Below, piece after piece: positions 1-5,112 of a stretch of 6,080 nt of DNA. The stretch is from an uncultured Sutterella sp. (GTDB lineage Bacteria; Pseudomonadota; Gammaproteobacteria; Burkholderiales; Burkholderiaceae_F): the NCBI GenBank assembly GCA_905213905.1, contig CAJMKD010000071.1, forward strand, positions 1 through 6,080, given 5' to 3'. The notes below the pieces were generated by a model, which saw only the letters and a list, made by a program, of their open reading frames with translations, was not told the DNA's origin and searched no databases. The stretch's first letter is position 1. Each line of letters begins with the position of its first letter. Position numbers and translations under genes: made by a program.

Positions 1-43
1 CCAAATAGGGCAGCGATTAGGATAAGGATTACGGTCCTTAGAA

Positions 44-70
44 TCCCCTCCCAACGTAGTTGGGAGGGGA
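44..70 (+). repeat. Perfect 12-bp hairpin, probable right end (omega-RNA tail) of an IS200/IS605-group element
   Basis: Bases 44-55 (TCCCCTCCCAAC) pair perfectly with 59-70 around a 3-nt GTA loop. The hairpin is preceded by TTAGAA and followed by GCATCAA. As I recall them, many tnpB-carrying IS605/IS1341-type elements end in exactly this layout: AGAATCCCC, a hairpin, GGGGAG, then a short tail ending in TCAA. That segment is also the 3' end of the TnpB guide RNA (omega-RNA). No T-tract follows on either strand, which argues against an intrinsic terminator. No tnpB coding sequence is visible in bases 1-43, so the element body would lie to the left of the window. If this reading is right, the element boundary is near position 76 and the guide would start in the sequence after it. 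The structure is certain; the assignment is from memory of the family. Confidence 0.6.
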
Positions 71-186
71 GCATCAATGCGATCCAGGAACTTTTGCTTT
101 GGCAAACCTGACGCCGAACTGCCGGGGCTGCTGCCGAAGGCAACTTGCCTGCGGAAAAGCGCTGCGAAGCTTGATGAGTAGCGCTC

Positions 187-222
187 CGCGTTGTCGCGGC
201 GGATAATCGACAAGACAACGCG
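187..222. repeat. 9-bp perfect inverted repeat with 18-nt loop
   Basis: CGCGTTGTC at 187-195 is the exact reverse complement of GACAACGCG at 214-222. The 18-nt spacer is long, and only a broken T-rich patch follows on the plus strand (232-245). It could be a weak transcript-end structure or a protein-binding site. Its position, after the flavoprotein gene and after the mobile-element end, does not decide between these. Confidence 0.5.
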
Positions 223-251
223 AACGCAGCCGTTGCCTTTCTTTCGGCTTG

Positions 252-287
252 CTTGCTGTGAGGGATGTACGGAAAACTCACGGCAAG
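252..287 (+). repeat. 11-bp stem-loop with 14-nt loop
   Basis: CTTGCTGTGAG (252-262) pairs with CTCACGGCAAG (277-287). All pairs are Watson-Crick except one G-U wobble between 257 and 282 in plus-strand RNA; on the minus strand that pair becomes an A-C mismatch, so the plus-strand transcript folds better. The loop and 3' arm overlap the copy of the repeated 17-mer at 266-282. No T-tract follows. It could be an operator with a GTGAG/CTCAC dyad, or an RNA element. Confidence 0.5.
266..282 (+). repeat. Copy 1 of a dispersed 17-nt repeat
   Basis: TGTACGGAAAACTCACG here differs by one base from TGTACGGAGAACTCACG at 1990-2006. Both copies are in the same orientation, both are non-coding, and both are followed within a few bases by a purine run containing AAGAAGA (285-294 and 2012-2018). 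The copy at 1990 lies inside a divergent regulatory region. This one may be the remnant of a similar region or a second binding site of the same regulator. Confidence 0.5.
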
Positions 288-367
288 AAGAAGACCGGAA
301 GATCTGAGCCGGCACGTGCTGCGCCCGCGTTGCTAAGGAGAGTTCTATTAAGCTGTGATCAGGCTGC

Positions 368-1906
368 TCAGCACCAGGGCTGTTCCTTGGCAACTTCCTT
401 GCCTGCAATGCGGCCGTAGACAATGCAGTCCGTTACTGCGCAGGAGCCGAGACGCACGGCCCCGTGAACGCCGCCCGTCGCTTCACCGGCGGCATAGAGG
501 CCGGGGATCGGCTTGTCGTTTTCGATATCCATCGCCTGAGCCTTCATATTGGTATAGATGCCGCCCATGCAGTGATGAACCTTCGGCACCATTTCCGAGA
601 CGTACCACGGCCCCGTGCCCATGGGCTTCGCGTGCTGGTTCACATAGCGGCCGAAGTGCGGATCCTTGCCGGTTTCCACGGCCTTGTTCCACTCTTCGAT
701 GCTCTTCTTGAGGCCTTCGAGATTGATCTTTTCAGCCGCTGCGAGCTGTTCAAGCGTGTCGTACTTGCGCACGCACTTGCGTTCGAGCATTTTTTCAAGA
801 AGTCCCGGACGGGAGACGGTCATCGGCTTGGTGCCGACCGAGTCGGCGACGGCGTAGCAGTGGCCGCCCTTGTTGAGGTAGACCATGATGGCGTCGGCGC
901 GAACCTTGCGGTTGGCGAGTTCGTTGACGAAGCGCGTGCCGCCCTTGTCTTCGACCCAGACGCCGTACATGGCGGCTGCGCCCTGCGCGAAGAAGAGGGC
1001 GATGCCCATGCCCTTTTCCTGAGGCGCGGACCACGGCGCGCACTGAATCCAGTCGGTCTGAATCATGTGGCAGCCGATGCGGGCGGCTTCGCGCCAGCAT
1101 TCGGACGTAGCGCCCGGCTGGCAGGTCGTGCCGAGCTTTTCCGTGAGCTTCGGATCCTGGATCTTGCGGAAGTTCACGTCGGCGCCGAAACCGCCGTAGG
1201 CAAGCACCACGCCCTTCTTGGCGCAGATGTACTTAACCTTGCCCGACTTGGCGTCGGGGAAGCGGTAGCCTTCGCGGACCTGAACGCCTTTGACGCGGCC
1301 GTCGGCGTCGCGTATGATGCGTTCAAGATAAGTGCGCACGCGCGGCTTCACGCCGAGCGTTTCGAGCTTCTTGACTTCCTTGTTGACGATTTCGCTGCCG
1401 GAGCCGGTCTTCAGAATGGCGCAGCGCGGAACCGAGTGGCCGCCTTCCTGCGAAACGCGTTCCTGGACCCATTCGACGCCGAGTTCCTTGACGGTCCACT
1501 CCCAGGTCGGAAGGGCTTCCTTGCACATGTGAAGGACCTTGTCCGGGTGGTTCATGCCGGCGCCTTCGCGAATCATGTCCTCGGCCATGAGTTCGGGGGA
1601 ATCTTCGTAGCCCTGCTTTTTCTGCATGGGAGAGTTCGGGACTCCCATTATGCCGCCGTTGATCGAACTATTGCCCCCGAACGTGCGCATTTTTTCGAGC
1701 ACGCAGACGCTCGAACCGGCCTGACGAGCCTCAATGGCGGCAGCCAGTCCGGCGAAGCCGGAGCCGATCACCACGACGTCGAACGTTTCGTCCCACTTGG
1801 CAGGCATCGGATCGACAGCTTTCGCAGACGCGGCGGAGGCGCCCGTCAGGATCACCGAACCCGCAGCAGCCGTCTTAAGCCAATCGCGGCGAGAAATGGA
1901 TTTCAT
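368..1906 (-). CDS. Tat-exported FAD-dependent fumarate reductase-like flavoprotein
   Basis: A predicted periplasmic flavoprotein of 512 residues in the fumarate reductase/flavocytochrome c family (FAD_binding_2 fold), expected to reduce an activated double bond in a small external substrate. The start is the ATG at 1906: AGGAGG lies 6 nt upstream (1913-1918), and the next residues form a twin-arginine signal (SRRDWLK at 5-11, hydrophobic stretch to about 22, likely cleavage after ASA near 28). The frame is open for 126 more codons upstream, but that part overlaps the regulator and would bury the signal. The FAD-binding GSGFAG is at 48-53, the acidic residue ending strand 2 is E71, and GGNSSINGG is at 77-85. 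The cap and active site include RFVNE-LANR (325-333), HHCMGG (444-449) and GGVHGAVRLGS (478-488). There is no CxxCH heme motif and no FMN-binding domain, so electrons must come from a separate donor. R333, H445 and R485 fit Fcc3 R402, H504 and R544. A290 replaces H365, pointing to a substrate other than fumarate. The family call is firm; the substrate is unknown. Confidence 0.93.
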   Translation of the reverse strand: MKSISRRDWLKTAAAGSVILTGASAASAKAVDPMPAKWDETFDVVVIGSGFAGLAAAIEARQAGSSVCVLEKMRTFGGNSSINGGIMGVPNSPMQKKQGYEDSPELMAEDMIREGAGMNHPDKVLHMCKEALPTWEWTVKELGVEWVQERVSQEGGHSVPRCAILKTGSGSEIVNKEVKKLETLGVKPRVRTYLERIIRDADGRVKGVQVREGYRFPDAKSGKVKYICAKKGVVLAYGGFGADVNFRKIQDPKLTEKLGTTCQPGATSECWREAARIGCHMIQTDWIQCAPWSAPQEKGMGIALFFAQGAAAMYGVWVEDKGGTRFVNELANRKVRADAIMVYLNKGGHCYAVADSVGTKPMTVSRPGLLEKMLERKCVRKYDTLEQLAAAEKINLEGLKKSIEEWNKAVETGKDPHFGRYVNQHAKPMGTGPWYVSEMVPKVHHCMGGIYTNMKAQAMDIENDKPIPGLYAAGEATGGVHGAVRLGSCAVTDCIVYGRIAGKEVAKEQPWC

Positions 1907-1912
1907 TGTGTT

Positions 1913-1918
1913 CCTCCT
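1913..1918 (-). promoter_or_regulatory. Ribosome binding site of the flavoprotein gene
   Basis: AGGAGG on the minus strand sits 6 nt before the ATG at 1906. It decides the start codon against the 126-codon longer open frame and places the Tat signal at the N-terminus. Confidence 0.85.
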
Positions 1919-1989
1919 TTGTAGACAGAGATACCCTATGGCAGAGGAAGCATCATTCGGTCTCTCGACTTCCTTGCCATAATTGGAAC

Positions 1990-2006
1990 TGTACGGAGAA
2001 CTCACG
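1990..2006 (+). repeat. Copy 2 of a dispersed 17-nt repeat, in the divergent regulatory region
   Basis: TGTACGGAGAACTCACG is a one-mismatch copy of 266-282. It lies about 70 nt before the regulator start and 84 nt upstream of the flavoprotein start, roughly the middle of the 172-bp intergenic region. It is a plausible regulatory site for either divergent gene. Confidence 0.5.
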
Positions 2007-2026
2007 TTTTGAAGAAGAGGACTTGA

Positions 2027-2041
2027 CCAAGAGGATCTTGG
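2027..2041. promoter_or_regulatory. Candidate LysR-type operator: 15-bp palindrome upstream of the regulator
   Basis: CCAAGA-GGA-TCTTGG is a perfect dyad with 6-bp arms, ending 37 nt before the regulator ATG. The left arm is also part of a second small dyad, CTTG-AC-CAAG (2022-2031), giving three alternating CTTG/CAAG half-sites, and AAGAGGA is repeated with a 14-bp period (2015-2021, 2029-2035). A TTGACC at 2023-2028 could be a -35 box, with only a poor -10 (TAGCAA, 2047-2052). LysR-type regulators usually bind dyads in the divergent region and repress themselves. The classical T-N11-A pattern is not exact here. Confidence 0.4.
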
Positions 2042-2078
2042 GAAATTAGCAACACGGCGATATTTGAAATAAACCGCC

Positions 2079-3158
2079 ATGAAACCTTCCGACAACTTCC
2101 TCGAATGGCGTCTGCTCCATGCGCAGGGGCAAACGGAGTCCCTGACCCAGGCCTCCATACAAACGGATTTGGAGCTCTCCGCGGCATCGCGCCTTTTGAG
2201 CGCCTTTGAGAAGGAGCTCGGCGTCATGCTGATCGACCGCACCTGCAAGCCCTTCAAGCTTCTGCCGGCGGCATACACGCTCATTCCTCAGCTGCAGGAG
2301 ATGCTCCTTCTGCAGAATTCCCTCAAGGAGCGTCTTGCCAGATCGACCGAAGCCGGCAGGAAGCGCATCTTCATTCGCATGAGCGCGCCGTCAAACATAT
2401 GCCGAGGTCCGATCCTCCGGCATATTGAGTCGTATGCCGAGAACATCGACACCGCAGTTGCCTTCGAGTTTTACAACGATGCCGATCACGCCGACGTTTT
2501 GAGCAACAAGGTCGACATTGCCTTCCTGCCGTACTATCCGGCCAATACGCCCGAACTCTTCCTCCTCCCGTTCCTGACCGGGACGAATCTGATGCTTGCG
2601 TCGCCGGAATACCTGGCGCAGCACGGCGAGCCGAAGCGCCCGGAGGACCTTTTTCGTCACCGCCTCTATTTCAGAAGCGCGAAATACTATCCCGTCACAC
2701 GGCGCCTTTTCAGCCTTCGGGAAACATTCGATCTCGAAAGCGGAATGCGATCGCCGATTCCGGATCCCGCCTCTGAAAAGGCCGCTTTTCAGGCGGTCAA
2801 GGACACCAGCGTTCGATTCGGCACGCATCACCGCAAGGTGGCCCGGGCCTTTTACGGCGACTGCCTCTCCTGCAAGCAGGCAGCGCTCGCAGGGATGGGC
2901 ATTGCTGTCGATCTGGCGCTCGGTCTCTGCGACGAACAGCTGCGCGCCGGTCAGCTTGTGCCGGTTGTGAAGGAGTGGCACCGCCCCCTCTGGATCAACA
3001 CGATCTGCGTGCACGAACGCAATGTGTCGGACGACGCCATGATGCGATTCATTCACTGGTTCGCCAAGGTGGAGAATGAAGACGGCACCAGGCGCTGGCA
3101 GGACTGGTACAGGCATTTCGGCCTGGATCCGGCGGAAGTTCTTCGCATCGGGCTTTAG
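2079..3158 (+). CDS. LysR-type transcriptional regulator
   Basis: A 359-residue cytoplasmic DNA-binding regulator, divergent from the flavoprotein gene. The N-terminal winged helix-turn-helix covers about residues 8-70: SLTQASIQTDLELSAASRLL (21-40), then FEKELGVMLIDR (43-54), the family's LE-x-LG-x-LF-x-R pattern in variant form. A linker helix follows (about 70-95), then a periplasmic-binding-protein-like effector domain: RIFIRMSAP (97-104), KVDIAFLPY (144-152), LMLASPEYLAQHG (171-183), and QAALAGMGIAVDLALGL (267-283). It is longer than the usual 290-320 residues; the extra length seems to lie around 200-260, between the two effector subdomains. The start is the ATG at 2079, after an in-frame TAA at 2070, with no clear Shine-Dalgarno sequence, so translation may be weak. 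The divergent arrangement suggests it controls the flavoprotein gene and itself in response to that enzyme's substrate. Family call firm; target and effector inferred. Confidence 0.9.
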   Translation: MKPSDNFLEWRLLHAQGQTESLTQASIQTDLELSAASRLLSAFEKELGVMLIDRTCKPFKLLPAAYTLIPQLQEMLLLQNSLKERLARSTEAGRKRIFIRMSAPSNICRGPILRHIESYAENIDTAVAFEFYNDADHADVLSNKVDIAFLPYYPANTPELFLLPFLTGTNLMLASPEYLAQHGEPKRPEDLFRHRLYFRSAKYYPVTRRLFSLRETFDLESGMRSPIPDPASEKAAFQAVKDTSVRFGTHHRKVARAFYGDCLSCKQAALAGMGIAVDLALGLCDEQLRAGQLVPVVKEWHRPLWINTICVHERNVSDDAMMRFIHWFAKVENEDGTRRWQDWYRHFGLDPAEVLRIGL

Positions 3159-3183
3159 TGAAGACGATTCAGCGAAGACGACT

Positions 3184-3216
3184 CGGGGGCGGTCCTTTCG
3201 GATCGCCCCCGGTTTT
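3184..3216 (+). terminator. Intrinsic terminator of the LysR-type gene, in a convergent gap
   Basis: CGGGGGCGGTCC (3184-3195) pairs with GGATCGCCCCCG (3200-3211) around a TTTC loop. The stem is 12 bp with one G-U wobble, followed by TTTT at 3213-3216 on the plus strand. It lies 25 nt after the regulator stop. On the minus strand the wobble becomes an A-C mismatch and no T-tract follows, so it is a poorer terminator for the porin transcript arriving from the other side. Just before it, GAAGACGA(T/C)TC is tandemly duplicated with a 14-bp period (3160-3170, 3174-3184). Confidence 0.85.
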
Positions 3217-3233
3217 CGAATCAGGCTGCGGCT

Positions 3234-4400
3234 TTAGAAGCGGTGAACGAGCCCGAGGACCACCTGCGTGGCGTTGGGCTTCACGGACTCGGTTTCATTG
3301 CCGCCCGCGGCAATCTGCTTGTCCAGATCGTCGCGCGTGTGGCTCGCGGCAGCGTAGATGTTCGTGCGCTTCGAGAGCGGATACTTGTAGCCGATCGAGC
3401 CCGAAATGCGGGTCGCGCCGATGCTGCTGTGGTTGACGAGCTCAGCATCGCGCCAGCCGAGCATCAGGAGCACTTCGCCCGTACCCGCAGGGATGTTCGC
3501 GCCTGCCGCAATGCCGTAGCCCTTCACCATGCGGTCGCTGAGCTTGCCGTCGCTGAACTGAAGCGGCACGATTTCCGACGGGCTCGGCAGCTTCCATTGA
3601 TTGTCGAAATACTGGCCGGCCAGATAGAGCTTGCCGAAGTCGAACTTGTAGTTCGCGCCGATCGTAACGGCGAGGCCGTCGTCGGCCTTCTTCGTGTCGG
3701 CGCGCTTGCTGCTCCAGGGCGTCCATTCAACCGTCGTGATGGCGCTCAGGCGTTCGCCGCGGTACGCAATGCCGATCGAGCCGTAGCGGTCCGCCGTGCC
3801 TTTGTTTTCTTCCGCGCCTTCAGGACCGTTGTACGAATCGGTGTTCGAAGACCACTGGAGGTAGCCGGTGAAGCCGGCAAACGACGGCGACTTGTAGGCG
3901 ATCACGTTGTCGAGGCGGCCCGAGTTGAAGCCGAAGACGTTCTTGTAGCCGGCAATGTGGTCGCTCCAGCCGATGGCGAACGGGTTGAGAATCGGCGCTG
4001 CGACGCCCCAGGTGCCGTAACCGGCCGTGAGGTGCTGGAGTCGGCCGAAGGCGAGCGTGCCGAACGTGTCGTCGGCGATGTAGAGAGAAGCTTCGCGGCC
4101 GAACATGCGGGTGCTGGTCGCCTTGGCGAATTCGCCGGAATCGGCTTCGAAGCCGTTTTCCAGGATGAAGCCGACCTTGAGGCCGTTGCCGAGATCTTCC
4201 GCGCCCTTGATGCCGAAGCGCGAGCCGAGGCTCATGCCGGACTTGATGCCGAATTCGTCATTGGCGGAGTTGCCGTCGTCGAGGTCCTTGCGGACGTAGG
4301 ACAGACCTTCGTCGATGATGCCGTAGAGCTGAACTTCAGCGGCAGATGCGCCTCCCGCGATGGCGCAGAGAATGGCGCCGCAGAGAATTTTCTTGTTCAT
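3234..4400 (-). CDS. Outer-membrane porin (Gram-negative general porin, Burkholderiales type)
   Basis: A 388-residue precursor of a trimeric beta-barrel porin (Porin_4/OmpC-like), which lets small hydrophilic solutes cross the outer membrane. It has a Sec signal peptide (MNKK, hydrophobic core, cleavage after GGASA at 20) and mature start AEVQLYGIIDEGL. Family blocks follow: GSRFGIKGAEDLGNGLKVGF (59-78), the ENGF strand (81-84), MFGREASLYIADDTFGTLAFGR (99-120), then a long loop-3 region about 122-150 that should line the constriction. YKYPLSKRTNIYAAASHT (338-355) is the penultimate-strand signature, and VVLGLVHRF (380-388) ends in the C-terminal phenylalanine recognised by the Bam machinery. 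Length fits the family (350-400). No ATG lies upstream before the in-frame TAA, so the start is set, although the Shine-Dalgarno sequence is distant. The gene is monocistronic in view and convergent with the regulator. Substrate cannot be read from the sequence. Confidence 0.93.
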   Translation of the reverse strand: MNKKILCGAILCAIAGGASAAEVQLYGIIDEGLSYVRKDLDDGNSANDEFGIKSGMSLGSRFGIKGAEDLGNGLKVGFILENGFEADSGEFAKATSTRMFGREASLYIADDTFGTLAFGRLQHLTAGYGTWGVAAPILNPFAIGWSDHIAGYKNVFGFNSGRLDNVIAYKSPSFAGFTGYLQWSSNTDSYNGPEGAEENKGTADRYGSIGIAYRGERLSAITTVEWTPWSSKRADTKKADDGLAVTIGANYKFDFGKLYLAGQYFDNQWKLPSPSEIVPLQFSDGKLSDRMVKGYGIAAGANIPAGTGEVLLMLGWRDAELVNHSSIGATRISGSIGYKYPLSKRTNIYAAASHTRDDLDKQIAAGGNETESVKPNATQVVLGLVHRF

Positions 4401-4435
4401 TAAGCCAACCGGCGCCTTTGCGCGCCGTCTCCTTT
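4401..4435 (-). promoter_or_regulatory. Porin ribosome binding site with hairpin spacer
   Basis: On the minus strand, AAAGGAG (4429-4435) is the only good Shine-Dalgarno sequence, but 28 nt separate it from the ATG at 4400. Between them, CGGCGC-GCAAAG-GCGCCG (4410-4427) forms a 6-bp GC stem with a 6-nt loop. Folding removes 18 nt and leaves an effective spacing of about 10 nt. A weaker AAAGG in the loop, 14 nt from the ATG, is the alternative. Confidence 0.55.
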
Positions 4436-4448
4436 ATTGGTTGAAAAA

Positions 4449-4461
4449 CTCGAACTTCGAG
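4449..4461. promoter_or_regulatory. 13-bp palindrome upstream of the porin (site 2)
   Basis: CTCGAA-C-TTCGAG is a perfect odd-centred palindrome about 49 bp before the porin ATG. It shares the core GAACTTC with sites at 4509-4521 and 4328-4340. On the porin strand it is followed by TTTTT, so a short 4-bp-stem attenuator is an alternative, though the stem looks too weak. Confidence 0.45.
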
Positions 4462-4508
4462 CGGAGTCAGGCTAAAAAAAGGCGTCGGGCGCAAATAGAG
4501 CGCTTCTG

Positions 4509-4521
4509 CAAGAACTTCTTG
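4509..4521. promoter_or_regulatory. 13-bp palindrome upstream of the porin (site 1)
   Basis: CAAGAA-C-TTCTTG is a perfect palindrome with the same central GAACTTC, centred exactly 60 bp from site 2. Two like-sided sites at near-integral helical spacing upstream of one gene suggest cooperative binding by a dimeric regulator. No convincing -35/-10 pair was found to place them relative to a promoter. Confidence 0.45.
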
Positions 4522-4559
4522 GCGATTTTTCAAGAGGATTCGAAGGAGACGGACTGATC

Positions 4560-4817
4560 GTGCAGCGCATTGTCAGCGGCAGATTACGGCAGCAGCGGGA
4601 GGAGCAGATGGCGGCGCGCGGAGCGAACGGCGGGGATGAGGTTTTCGATAAGCCGCCGGGACCGTTTTACGTGAATTGGCGCACGGTCTGCACGTACGAT
4701 AAGCATGCCGGTTTCCCCGTCAACAGCAGGATTCGGTTCTTGCACAATAAGTCGACGTTCTCCCGGATCTCTGCTGCTTCGGCGAAGCCGTTCACGAATG
4801 CTGATCACGGCTGTTGA
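4560..4817 (+). CDS. Doubtful small hypothetical protein
   Basis: An 85-residue frame starting with GTG at 4560, with AAGGAG at 4543-4548 (11-nt spacing). In its favour are the Shine-Dalgarno sequence and a high G+C at third codon positions. Against it: no recognisable domain, signal peptide or membrane segment, a GTG start, and overlap with an open frame on the other strand (4584-4904). The composition is mixed, with an Arg/Gln-rich start (residues 3-20) and a GFPVNSRIRFLHN stretch in the middle. I do not recognise it; it may be chance or a remnant. Confidence 0.2.
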   Translation: MQRIVSGRLRQQREEQMAARGANGGDEVFDKPPGPFYVNWRTVCTYDKHAGFPVNSRIRFLHNKSTFSRISAASAKPFTNADHGC

Positions 4818-5028
4818 GCTTCGCCGCAGGCAAACGTCAGCAGACAGGGCGAAAGACGCTTCATCCGGGGGCGCCAGCGGCTGATCAATCTTGTCACGAA
4901 TCACAAGATTTTATTTTTGTACTTCTCTGCCCTTCGGCGCTCATATCCCGCCGCGACAATTCCTTGTTCGAAATTTCGCTGGTTGGAACTGCCATGTTTG
5001 CTTCAGACCAGGAAAGGAGAAAAAACTA
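4818..5028. other. Intergenic region before the insertion sequence
   Basis: No supported gene lies here. It becomes AT-richer after 4905 and contains an 8-bp inverted repeat (4887-4910). It ends in the Shine-Dalgarno sequence of the short frame at 5029. It probably served as the upstream region of the gene that begins at 5029. Confidence 0.5.
4887..4910 (+). promoter_or_regulatory. 8-bp inverted repeat followed by a T-rich run
   Basis: AATCTTGT (4887-4894) and ACAAGATT (4903-4910) are exact reverse complements with an 8-nt loop, followed by TTATTTTTG. The stem has only two G-C pairs, so termination would be weak. It also overlaps TTGTCA (4891-4896), a possible -35 box, with TATTTT at 4912-4917 as a possible -10 at short spacing. 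An operator for the gene starting at 5029 is therefore equally likely. Confidence 0.4.
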
Positions 5029-5112
5029 ATGAGAGATGGACAAGTTCAGGAATATAATGAATTGTTAAAAATTAAATTTTACATACGCAAGAGGAGGTCT
5101 GTGGTGAGATAA
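5029..5112 (+). pseudogene. 5' end of a gene apparently cut off by the insertion sequence
   Basis: AAGGAG at 5014-5019 lies 9 nt before an ATG at 5029, the best plus-strand initiation signal after the regulator. The frame reads MRDGQVQEYNELLKIKFYIR and stops after 27 codons. Its second half overlaps the 3' end of the transposase on the opposite strand, where the frame has no meaning of its own. The simplest reading is a host gene whose first 10-15 codons remain before the insertion-sequence end. Too little is left to name the product. A genuine 27-residue peptide is an alternative. Confidence 0.35.

Larger units (their letters stand above)
77..367. other. Non-coding stretch downstream of the flavoprotein gene
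   Basis: No convincing gene is present on either strand. The stretch contains a 9-bp inverted repeat (187-195 / 214-222), an 11-bp stem-loop (252-287) and one copy of a 17-nt sequence repeated at 1990-2006. An AAGGAG at 335-340 lies 14 nt before a GTG at 355. The frame that follows is antisense to the flavoprotein and is not believed to be coding. No hairpin with a T-tract is found just past the flavoprotein stop on the minus strand, so its terminator is not identified. Confidence 0.6.

Noticed and set aside
44..70. Hairpin read as an intrinsic terminator
   Set aside because: No T-tract follows on either strand, and the flanks fit an IS605-group right end better.
355..711. GTG start at 355 with AAGGAG at 335-340
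   Set aside because: The spacing is long (14 nt) and the product is an Arg/Pro/Ser-rich antisense frame over the flavoprotein's C-terminus.
464..1924. 486-codon open frame on the plus strand
   Set aside because: It lies entirely antisense to the flavoprotein, whose FAD motifs, Tat signal and ribosome binding site are clear. The open frame results from GC-rich third positions and gives a low-complexity Ala/Arg/His-rich product.
1907..2284. 126-codon N-terminal extension of the flavoprotein frame
   Set aside because: It would overlap the divergent regulator and push the Tat signal inside the protein, while AGGAGG sits right before the internal ATG at 1906.
2862..2873. CLSC motif in the regulator as a heme or metal site
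   Set aside because: CxxC here lacks the histidine of CxxCH and lies in a normal effector-domain helix region. A redox role cannot be supported from this alone.
3243..4403. 386-codon open frame on the plus strand
   Set aside because: It is antisense to the porin over its full length. The predicted product is Ala/Val/Arg/Glu-rich without motifs, a typical mirror frame of a GC-rich gene.
4584..4904. 106-codon minus-strand frame in the region upstream of the porin
   Set aside because: It has a GTG start, no ribosome binding site that I can see, an Arg/Leu-rich composition without motifs, and overlap with the equally weak plus-strand frame at 4560-4817.
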